A stretch of DNA of 16,655 nucleotides, from contig USNR01000030.1 in assembly GCA_900556135.1 (NCBI GenBank), positions 1 to 16,655 of the forward strand. Direction: 5' to 3'. The stretch is from an uncultured Clostridium sp. (GTDB taxonomy: Bacteria; Bacillota; Clostridia; TANB77; CAG-508). Below are positions 7,160 to 13,119 of the stretch, one piece after another. Both the position numbers and the translations under genes were made by a program. The number at the start of each line of letters is the position of its first letter. Within the stretch, counting starts at the first letter, position 1. The notes under the pieces are model-generated. The model saw only the letters and a list, made by a program, of their open reading frames with translations. It was not told the origin of the DNA and ran no database searches.

Positions 7160-7168
7160 TGTTAAAAT
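7160..7168 (+). promoter_or_regulatory. Possible extended -10 promoter of rqcH
   Basis: TG-T-TAAAAT fits an extended -10 element, 44 bases before the rqcH start. No good -35 is visible at the right distance (TTCTTA at 7142-7147 is poor and close). rqcH may instead be read from the promoter at 6859-6887. Confidence 0.3.
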
Positions 7169-7212
7169 AGAGTATAAAAAATTTTAATTAATAAAAGATA
7201 AAGGAAATAAAA

Positions 7213-8928
7213 ATGGCGTTTGATGGAATAACATGTTCTGCAATAATAGCAGAACTAAATAAAAGCATATTAAATGGAAAAATAAACAAGATATATGAGC
7301 CAACTAAAAACGAGATTTTAGTTGGTATATATTCTATGGGAAAAAACTATGCTTTAAATATTTCAATAGATGCGATTAATTATAGATTAAACCTAACAAC
7401 TCATTCGAAAAAAAATCCACAAAACGTGTATAACTTTTGTATGGTATTAAGAAAACACCTAATAGGCGGAGTAATAAAAAAAATATACATGAAAGGGCTG
7501 GAAAGAATTGTATATATAGATGTAGAAACACATAATGAGTTAAATGATGTAATAATAAAAACATTAGTAATAGAGCTAATGGGAAAACATAGCAATATTA
7601 TATTAATAAAACCAAACAGCGAAATTATAGATAGTCTAAGACATCTTAATAAAATAGACAATTCTATAAGAGATATTTTACCAGGATGCAAATATGAAAG
7701 TGTAAACAATGAAAAAAAAGACTTTAATACAAGTACATTTGATGATTTCTATAATATTATAAATTCATCTAACAAGAAAGTTTCACTTGAAATTTCAAAT
7801 AATTTTATTGGGATAAGCAAATGTGAAATAAAGGCTATATTAAAAGAATTGGAAATTGAAGATGCCAGCAATATAACCTTAAATGATTGTAAAAAAATAT
7901 ATACATGTATAAAAGAAATGTTAAAAGAATTGAAGAATAGTCAATTGGATCTAGTTGCAAATAAATTTGTAGAAAATAAAAAAGAAGATTACTATATTTT
8001 TAAAGGAAATGGAAAAGATAATTTGCAAATTAATTTTTTCATAGATGATTTTTATTCAGAAAAGGAAGAAAAAGAAAAAATAAAATCACTGAAAAATGAC
8101 TTGCTAAAAATAGTGTTAAACAAAGTAAAAAAATTAGAAAATAAGTTAGAAGGAATGAATAGCAAAATTGAAGAATGTAAAAAGATAGAATTATACAAAT
8201 TATATGGAGAACTACTAACGACTAATTTATATAAAATGCCAAATTATAATATAGAAAATTTCACTGTCGAAAATTACTATGACAATAATAAAGAAATAAC
8301 GATTCCGTTAGATGCAAAATTAAGTCCTTCGGCAAATGCAAAGCAGTACTTTAAAAAGTATAGAAAACTACAAAATACAAAAACAATCGTGCAAAAGCAG
8401 AAAGAATTAGTAATAAATGAAATAGAATATTTAGAAAGTATTGTGTATGAGATAAATAATAGTTATAATATAGAAGAGTTAGAAGATATATATGAAGAGA
8501 TAAAAGAAATAACACAAGAAAATCAATCAAAGGGGTTAAATAAGAAAAAAGAAAAGAAATTAGAAAAAAATATGCCGTCAGAATATAAAATAGATGGATT
8601 TACCATATATGTAGGAAAGAATAATAAGCAAAATGATTTTTTAACTTGCAAATTAGCAAGAAACAATGATATGTGGTTTCATACAAAAGATATTCATGGA
8701 AGCCATGTTGTGCTAAAGCTAGATAAAAGTATAAAAAAAGTACCAGATTCTATAATATATAGATGTGCAACAATAGCTGCATATTACAGCAAAGCTAAGA
8801 TGTCCCAGAATGTTCCAGTTGATTATACATATATAAAATATGTAAAAAAGCCGAATGGAGCAAAGCCGGGAATGGTGATATATACAGATAATAAAACTTT
8901 GTATGTAAATCCAAAAGAACCCAGATAA
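7213..8928 (+). CDS. rqcH: RqcH/NEMF-family ribosome quality control factor (NFACT, FbpA-like)
   Basis: Binds obstructed 50S subunits carrying peptidyl-tRNA and recruits tRNA-Ala to add C-terminal alanine tails that mark the chain for degradation; older annotations call it a fibronectin-binding protein. The 571 aa show the NFACT-N domain (MAFDGITCSAIIAEL, then LRKHLIGG near 79-86), a middle helix-hairpin-helix and coiled-coil part (about 285-330 and 380-430), and NFACT-R (about 457-560) with its WFHTKDIHGSHVV signature. The family's functional Asp-Arg pair (D97/R98 in B. subtilis RqcH) is here E97-R98, a conservative change. SD AAGGA (7201-7205) is 7 bases from the ATG. ychF follows 28 bases later. 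Confidence 0.93.
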   Translation: MAFDGITCSAIIAELNKSILNGKINKIYEPTKNEILVGIYSMGKNYALNISIDAINYRLNLTTHSKKNPQNVYNFCMVLRKHLIGGVIKKIYMKGLERIVYIDVETHNELNDVIIKTLVIELMGKHSNIILIKPNSEIIDSLRHLNKIDNSIRDILPGCKYESVNNEKKDFNTSTFDDFYNIINSSNKKVSLEISNNFIGISKCEIKAILKELEIEDASNITLNDCKKIYTCIKEMLKELKNSQLDLVANKFVENKKEDYYIFKGNGKDNLQINFFIDDFYSEKEEKEKIKSLKNDLLKIVLNKVKKLENKLEGMNSKIEECKKIELYKLYGELLTTNLYKMPNYNIENFTVENYYDNNKEITIPLDAKLSPSANAKQYFKKYRKLQNTKTIVQKQKELVINEIEYLESIVYEINNSYNIEELEDIYEEIKEITQENQSKGLNKKKEKKLEKNMPSEYKIDGFTIYVGKNNKQNDFLTCKLARNNDMWFHTKDIHGSHVVLKLDKSIKKVPDSIIYRCATIAAYYSKAKMSQNVPVDYTYIKYVKKPNGAKPGMVIYTDNKTLYVNPKEPR

Positions 8929-8956
8929 GATATATAATTGAAAGGAATGTGAAAAA

Positions 8957-10045
8957 ATGAAAATAGGAATAGTAGGACTTCCAAATGTAGGGAAGAGTAC
9001 ATTATTTAATAGTATAACAAAAGCAGGAGCTGAATGTGCAAATTATCCTTTTTGCACAATAGAACCAAATGTTGGTGTTGTGGCAGTGCCTGATGAAAGA
9101 CTAGATAATTTAGCAAAAATGTACAATCCGGAAAAAGTGACTCATGCAATAATAGAGTTCGTGGATATAGCAGGTTTGGTAAAAGGTGCAAGTAAAGGAG
9201 AAGGATTAGGAAATAAATTCCTTTCGCATATTAGAGAAACAGATGCTATATGTGAAGTTGTAAGATGCTTTGAAGATTCTAACATAGTTCATGTAGATGG
9301 AAGTATTAATCCAATAAGAGATATAGAAACAATAAATTTAGAGTTGATTTTTGCAGATTTGGATACTGTAGAAAAAAGATTAGATAAGGCTAAAAAGCTT
9401 ATAAAAGCTGATAAGAAGTATCAAGATGAAATAAATGTATGGGAAAAAATAAAAAAAGTATTAGAAGAAGGAAAATCCGCAAGAACATTAGACTATACAG
9501 AGGAAGAACTTGTTATAATAAAAGATGCGTTTTTATTAACAATGAAACCAATACTATATGTGGCTAATGTTTCAGAAGAACAAATAAATAATGAAAATGA
9601 TGAAGCGGTAAATCAAGTAAGAGAATATGCTGCAAAAGAAAAATCAGAAGTCATTCCTCTATGCGTGAAAATAGAAGAAGAATTAGCAAGCTTGGATGGC
9701 AAAGATGAAAAAGAAATGCTAGAAGCTCTAGGAATGGAAGAGTCTGGACTAGATAAAGTAATAAAAGCAAGTTATGACTTATTAGGACTGATGTCTTTCT
9801 TAACAGCAGGAGAGCCGGAAGTTAGAGCGTGGACAATAAAGAAAGGAACGAAAGCTCCACAAGCGGCGGGGAAAATACATTCTGATATAGAAAGAGGATT
9901 TATAAGAGCAGAAATTGTATCATATGATGATTTAATGAAGGAAGGATCAATGCTTGCAGCAAAAGAAAAAGGATTGGTACGTTCGGAAGGAAAAGAATAT
10001 GTAATGCAAGACGGAGATATAGTGCTATTTAAGTTTAATGTGTAA
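8957..10045 (+). CDS. ychF: Redox-responsive Obg-like P-loop ATPase YchF
   Basis: Universally conserved translation-associated Obg-family ATPase that binds ribosomes and influences stress responses. The 362 aa are full length. G1/P-loop GLPNVGKS is at 7-14, the G2 region PFCTIEPNVG at 31-40 and G3 DIAG at 70-73, followed by LVKGASKGEGLGNKFL. At the G4 position there is NVSE (204-207), the NxxE form that gives this subfamily ATP rather than GTP preference. A coiled-coil arm spans about 135-175 and the TGS domain the last 85 residues. SD AAAGGA (8941-8946) is 10 bases from the ATG. No terminator is seen after it; the next promoter starts 36 bases downstream. Confidence 0.96.
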   Translation: MKIGIVGLPNVGKSTLFNSITKAGAECANYPFCTIEPNVGVVAVPDERLDNLAKMYNPEKVTHAIIEFVDIAGLVKGASKGEGLGNKFLSHIRETDAICEVVRCFEDSNIVHVDGSINPIRDIETINLELIFADLDTVEKRLDKAKKLIKADKKYQDEINVWEKIKKVLEEGKSARTLDYTEEELVIIKDAFLLTMKPILYVANVSEEQINNENDEAVNQVREYAAKEKSEVIPLCVKIEEELASLDGKDEKEMLEALGMEESGLDKVIKASYDLLGLMSFLTAGEPEVRAWTIKKGTKAPQAAGKIHSDIERGFIRAEIVSYDDLMKEGSMLAAKEKGLVRSEGKEYVMQDGDIVLFKFNV

Positions 10046-10081
10046 AAATATTATAAGCTAGAGTTTAGAAACTGTAATATA

Positions 10082-10110
10082 TTGACAAAAGTTACATAAA
10101 ATAGTATAAT
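10082..10110 (+). promoter_or_regulatory. Consensus SigA promoter of first small membrane-protein unit
   Basis: TTGACA (10082-10087), a 17-base spacer and TATAAT (10105-10110) match the consensus exactly. RNA should start near 10117, giving a leader of about 80 bases. Confidence 0.9.
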
Positions 10111-10116
10111 AAGAAT

Positions 10117-10199
10117 ATGTGGCATCATGCCACAAATCTTAATAAATGGCTATTGTAAGGGATAGCAAGTCCTAAAAAAGGACGAGGAGACAACTAGTG
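10117..10199 (+). promoter_or_regulatory. Structured mRNA leader, copy 1
   Basis: Three hairpins follow each other. The first is TGTGGC/GCCACA (10118-10123 with 10129-10134), right at the predicted 5' end. The second is GCTAT/ATAGC (10149-10153 with 10162-10166, 8-base loop). The linker AA leads to the third, GTCCT/AGGAC (10069 offset excluded: 10169-10173 with 10179-10183, loop AAAAA). The SD GAGGAG (10184-10189) abuts the third stem. The last two hairpins recur with different bases in the leader at 10840-10881, which suggests a shared cis-acting RNA. No known riboswitch class is recognised. Confidence 0.65.
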
Positions 10200-10709
10200 A
10201 TGAAAAGTTGGCAAAAGCGGATGTTGCAAGTAGTATGGATTGTACTGCTTGCAGTGGGAGTTATTTGCATGCTTCCTTTTCTTGGAAGCATGGCAGGAGT
10301 AATCACTAATGTGATTGTGCGGAACAAGGGCATCGCTTTTTTGATGGGACTTGTTTTGGCGGTGTTGGGTGTTATGGTATATGTAGGCTCTCGTAAATTC
10401 GAGAAAGATGGAGAAGAGCTTGCATACGAAGAAGAGTGGACCAAGGAGTATAATCCTGAGGAGGGCGAGTTTGAGGAAACTGAAGAGCTCGAGCCTGAAG
10501 AGTCCGATTCTGAGAACCAAAACACTGAAGAAAACAAGCCTGAGAAAGTCGAGCGCGCAGAAAGTGGTTCTGGAACCAACACGTCTTCTGATGTTAAAAC
10601 TGCAGAGACTGCTTTGAAAGAACAGTCAAAAAATCCTGCGGTGAATGGGACCGTTGGTGTACAGACTGCAACTCCAAAAGGAAAAGTCGGCGGTTGGCCG
10701 GAATATTAA
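10200..10709 (+). CDS. Small two-helix membrane protein with long acidic tail
   Basis: Function not recognised. The 169-aa product has a basic start (MKSWQKR), membrane helix 1 (about 9-30, with LPFLGS at 25-30), a short loop with R41-N42-K43, and membrane helix 2 (about 44-63). A highly acidic, Glu-rich region (about 68-115) and a Ser/Thr/Ala/Lys tail ending GGWPEY follow. With the first helix starting after positive residues, both ends are probably cytoplasmic. The ATG is 10 bases after the SD GAGGAG; a GTG directly before it (10197) is possible. Codons such as CGG, CTT, GGC, CTC and GCG are far commoner than in neighbours. Helix order and the proline-containing motif resemble the next protein (75 aa), suggesting paralogy. 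Confidence 0.75.
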   Translation: MKSWQKRMLQVVWIVLLAVGVICMLPFLGSMAGVITNVIVRNKGIAFLMGLVLAVLGVMVYVGSRKFEKDGEELAYEEEWTKEYNPEEGEFEETEELEPEESDSENQNTEENKPEKVERAESGSGTNTSSDVKTAETALKEQSKNPAVNGTVGVQTATPKGKVGGWPEY

Positions 10710-10720
10710 ACACTAGCAAT

Positions 10721-10755
10721 AAACCAGGCAAGCGATATTTCGTGAGCCTGGTTTT
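10721..10755 (+). terminator. Intrinsic terminator after first small membrane-protein gene
   Basis: A 9-bp stem AAACCAGGC/GCCTGGTTT (10721-10729 with 10746-10754) is followed by a short T run. It separates the two small units. Confidence 0.8.
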
Positions 10756-10783
10756 CCCTATAAAACAAGGAAAATAAAGGAAG

Positions 10784-10812
10784 TTTACAAATATAGTAAA
10801 ATATGGTATAAT
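10784..10812 (+). promoter_or_regulatory. SigA-type promoter of second small membrane-protein unit
   Basis: TTTACA (10784-10789), a 17-base spacer and TATAAT (10807-10812). It has the same spacing as the promoter at 10082 and a similar A/T-rich spacer. RNA should start near 10819. Confidence 0.85.
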
Positions 10813-10818
10813 AAAGAT

Positions 10819-10890
10819 ATCAAAATTTTATTTAAAAGGGCCACCGATAAAAGTGGCAAGTCCAGACAACTGGGCGGGAGGAAATTGGCG
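10819..10890 (+). promoter_or_regulatory. Structured mRNA leader, copy 2
   Basis: Two hairpins: GCCAC/GTGGC (10840-10844 with 10853-10857, 8-base loop) and, after AA, GTCCAG/CTGGGC (10860-10865 with 10870-10875, loop ACAA). The SD GGGAGG (10876-10881) starts on the next base. Stem lengths, the 8-base loop, the AA linker and the SD position match leader copy 1, while the stem bases differ in a pairing-preserving way. Confidence 0.65.
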
Positions 10891-11118
10891 ATGAAGAAAA
10901 TTTTAACATCTTTTGCAGTACTGTGTACGATTATTGGTTCAGCCATGATTGTACCTTCAATCGCATCCGTGATTGAGCGGATGCTCCAGAAATGGGGAGT
11001 TTCCAACGGATTTTCGCTGGTTGCAGGAATCTTCCTGATTGTCATCGCAGTTGTGATGATTCTTGCGAGGAATTATATTCCTCCTAAGGAAGAAGAAAAC
11101 GACAGCGAAGAATCCTAA
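10891..11118 (+). CDS. Small two-helix membrane protein with short acidic tail
   Basis: Function not recognised. The 75-aa product starts MKKILTSF, with helix 1 at about 4-28 (VPSIAS at 21-26), a loop with K34 and W35, helix 2 at about 39-60, and the tail PPKEEENDSEES. It resembles the preceding 169-aa protein in helix order, the hydrophobic-P-x-hydrophobic-[GA]-S motif at the end of helix 1, V-hydrophobic-[GA]-V-M in helix 2, and an acidic tail after an Arg. The ATG lies 9 bases after SD GGGAGG; an upstream TTG at 10885 is too close. It uses codons such as CGG, CTC, CTG, GCC and TCC that neighbours avoid. It has its own promoter and terminator, so it forms a unit of one gene. Confidence 0.75.
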   Translation: MKKILTSFAVLCTIIGSAMIVPSIASVIERMLQKWGVSNGFSLVAGIFLIVIAVVMILARNYIPPKEEENDSEES

Positions 11119-11170
11119 AAGAAAAAGGACTGGGATAGTGATAATTCACAATTCCAGTTCTTTTCTTTTT
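11117..11170 (+). terminator. Intrinsic terminator overlapping the stop of the 75-aa gene
   Basis: A long stem of about 20 pairs with some G-U and one or two mismatches (11117-11136 with 11151-11170) has an inner GTGA/TCAC and ends in a T-rich tract. Its base begins within the TAA stop codon. It isolates the small unit from the heat-shock operon. Confidence 0.8.
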
Positions 11171-11192
11171 CACAAAAAATTCACAAAAGAAA

Positions 11193-11219
11193 TTAGCAAT
11201 CTCTATTGACAATTGCTAA
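11193..11219 (+). promoter_or_regulatory. CIRCE-like second inverted repeat
   Basis: TTAGCAATC, nine bases, AATTGCTAA: the 9-9-9 geometry of CIRCE, with eight of nine arm positions able to pair. It differs from the canonical arm TTAGCACTC mainly at position 7 (A for C). It overlaps the -35 hexamer of the hrcA promoter, where a bound repressor would block RNA polymerase. That HrcA binds it is inference. Confidence 0.55.
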
Positions 11220-11234
11220 TTTAAGATGTAATAT
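11206..11234 (+). promoter_or_regulatory. SigA promoter of the hrcA-grpE-dnaK-dnaJ operon
   Basis: TTGACA (11206-11211), a 17-base spacer and TAATAT (11229-11234). RNA should start near 11241, a few bases before the CIRCE operator. Confidence 0.85.
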
Positions 11235-11243
11235 ATACCTAGT

Positions 11244-11270
11244 TTAGCACTAGAAGATATAGAGTGCTAA
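11244..11270 (+). promoter_or_regulatory. CIRCE operator (HrcA binding site)
   Basis: TTAGCACTA, nine bases, GAGTGCTAA. One base differs from the consensus TTAGCACTC-N9-GAGTGCTAA. It lies at the predicted transcription start and just before the hrcA SD, so HrcA can repress its own operon; heat inactivation of HrcA relieves this in known systems. Confidence 0.95.
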
Positions 11271-11284
11271 AAAGAGGTGAAGAT

Positions 11285-12346
11285 ATGCTAGACAATAGAA
11301 AAAAAGAAATATTGCAAGCTATTGTGGAAGAATATATAGAAACAGCTGAACCGGTAAGTTCAAAAGCTATATGCGAAAAAAGAGGAATAGATTATAGTAG
11401 TGCAACAATTAGAAACGATATGGCAGAACTTGAAAAGATTGGACTGTTAGATAAACCACATACTTCTAGTGGAAGAGTACCTTCAGCTAAAGGATATAGA
11501 TATTATGTGGATGAATTATTAAATTATAATGATATAAGCATTCAAGAAATAAAATATATTCAAGGACAATTAGAAACAAAAATAAATCAAATAGAAGATT
11601 TAACTAAAATTGCAACTAGTACTTTATCTGAAATTACACATTACACTTCGGTGGGAATTGGCCCAAAAGCAGAAAGTCAGGATATTGAAGAAATAAAATT
11701 CGTTTTACTGGGCTCTAGGCTTTTAATGGCTGTAATACTGACAGAAAATGGATTGATAAAAGAAACTATTATAAAATTTGATGAAGATATAACAGCAGAG
11801 CAGGTTGATACATTAACTTATTTATTTAATAACAAATTAAAAGGAAGACCACTTGCTCAAATTGATAAGCCAATGGAAGAATATATGCACTCAGAAATGG
11901 ACAATATAATAAAGGTTGTAAAACCTGTTATAGAACAGATTACAAAAGTTATAAATGAAGATGTTCCGGTATATATGCAGGGAGCAGATAAATCATTTGA
12001 ACTTCCTGAGTTTAAGAGTTTAGATATTGCAAAAAACTTTGTTAATATATTAGACACAGATAAAACAAAGCAAATGATAGAAATTTTGAATAGTTCAGAC
12101 AATCAGGATGAAATAAATGTTTATATTGGTGATGAAAATGTGGACGAAGCATTAAAAGATTTCAGTGTTATAACATTTAAACATAAAGAAAAAGGCAAAG
12201 ACTTGGGAACTATTGCAATAATAGGACCTACAAGAATGGATTATTCTAAAGTAATATCTGCAATGAAATATATTAGTAAAAAGTTAGATGAAAACAATAA
12301 ATTACAAGAAAAAGATAATAAGCAATTAGAAGAACCAAAAGAATAA
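11285..12346 (+). CDS. hrcA: Heat-inducible transcription repressor HrcA
   Basis: Represses class I heat-shock genes by binding CIRCE; its folding depends on GroEL in studied Firmicutes. The 353 aa show the N-terminal winged helix (MLDNRKKEILQAIVEEYI, then SSATIRNDMAELEKIGLL near 37-55), the family signature SSGRVPSAKGYRYYVDEL, a GAF-like middle and the C-terminal GTIAIIGPTRMDY. The frame is open from a GTG at 11264 inside CIRCE, but the ATG at 11285 follows the SD GAGGTGA (11274-11280) and gives the normal family start. It is the first gene of the operon, 24 bases before grpE. Confidence 0.97.
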   Translation: MLDNRKKEILQAIVEEYIETAEPVSSKAICEKRGIDYSSATIRNDMAELEKIGLLDKPHTSSGRVPSAKGYRYYVDELLNYNDISIQEIKYIQGQLETKINQIEDLTKIATSTLSEITHYTSVGIGPKAESQDIEEIKFVLLGSRLLMAVILTENGLIKETIIKFDEDITAEQVDTLTYLFNNKLKGRPLAQIDKPMEEYMHSEMDNIIKVVKPVIEQITKVINEDVPVYMQGADKSFELPEFKSLDIAKNFVNILDTDKTKQMIEILNSSDNQDEINVYIGDENVDEALKDFSVITFKHKEKGKDLGTIAIIGPTRMDYSKVISAMKYISKKLDENNKLQEKDNKQLEEPKE

Positions 12347-12370
12347 GAAAAAGAAAGGAAGAGTGGTTAT

Positions 12371-12904
12371 ATGGAAAAAGAAAATAATGAAAATGTAAAA
12401 GAAGAAAAGAATAAAGAAGAAAGTTTTAAAGATAATAAAAGTGAAAATAAAGAAAAAGAATTAAATGAGAAGTTATCAAAAACAAAAGACGAGTTAGAAG
12501 ATATAAAAGATAGACATACTAGATTGATAGCAGAATTTGATAATTTAAAGAAAAGAAGTGCAAAAGAGAGAGAGGGATTATACAATTCAATTATGTCAGA
12601 CATAATTACATCTTTTTTGCCAGTAATAGATAATTTGGAAAAAGCTGTTGAAGCTGAAACAAAAGATGAAGAATATAAAAAAGGTGTTGAATTAGTGCTA
12701 AAACAATTTAAAGATGTACTAGAAGCAAATGGAGTAAAGGCTATAGAGGCTGTGGGACAGCCATTTGATCCAAGTTTACATGATGCAGTTAGTATGATTC
12801 AAGATGAAAATCTTGGAGAAAAAATAGTTGCTCAAGAGTATAGAAAAGGATATATGATTGGAAATAGGGTTATAAGACATTCTATGGTTGTAGTAGCAAA
12901 CTAA
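12371..12904 (+). CDS. grpE: Nucleotide exchange factor GrpE
   Basis: Releases ADP from DnaK. The 177 aa have a very charged Glu/Lys/Asn-rich start (1-30) and a long coiled-coil helix (about 30-75, with RLIAEFDNLKKRSAKER). A four-helix region follows, then the beta domain with GQPFDPSLHDAV, EYRKGYMIGNRVIRHSMVVV and a short end. SD AAGGA (12355-12359) lies 11 bases before the ATG. It is co-directional with hrcA. A 215-base structured gap separates it from dnaK, unusually long for this operon. Confidence 0.97.
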   Translation: MEKENNENVKEEKNKEESFKDNKSENKEKELNEKLSKTKDELEDIKDRHTRLIAEFDNLKKRSAKEREGLYNSIMSDIITSFLPVIDNLEKAVEAETKDEEYKKGVELVLKQFKDVLEANGVKAIEAVGQPFDPSLHDAVSMIQDENLGEKIVAQEYRKGYMIGNRVIRHSMVVVAN

Positions 12905-13119
12905 AAATTAATAAAAAGCGTCGTCTTGCGTTGTTAAATTTGACATTAATAACCTTGACGTAAAAAAGTACGACTTCGGTTATTAAGAATAATTTGCCTA
13001 GCAAATACTTGCTTTTAATAAATACGTTATTATTTTTAAAAAATATATATAAACTTAAGATAATAAATTGGTGAAGAGCCAGTTAATAGATAAAAAAGAA
13101 ATAGGGAGGAATTTTTATT
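12905..13119 (+). promoter_or_regulatory. Structured grpE-dnaK intergenic region
   Basis: Three elements are visible. Hairpin A is TTAATAACC/GGTTATTAA (12946-12954 with 12978-12986) with inner CGTA/TACG (12959-12962 with 12969-12972). Hairpin B is ATTTGC/GCAAAT (12992-12997 with 13001-13006). A segment GTCGT (12920-12924) can pair with ACGAC (12970-12974) inside hairpin A, giving either an alternative fold or a pseudoknot. No CIRCE is present. A -10-like GATAAT lies near 13063 with a poor -35. The dnaK SD AGGGAGGA is at 13103-13110. A leader controlling or processing dnaK mRNA is possible but unproven. Confidence 0.45.

Noticed and set aside
11264..11284. GTG start of hrcA seven codons upstream
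   Set aside because: It lies inside the CIRCE right arm and the SD would fall inside the coding sequence; the ATG at 11285 has a proper SD.
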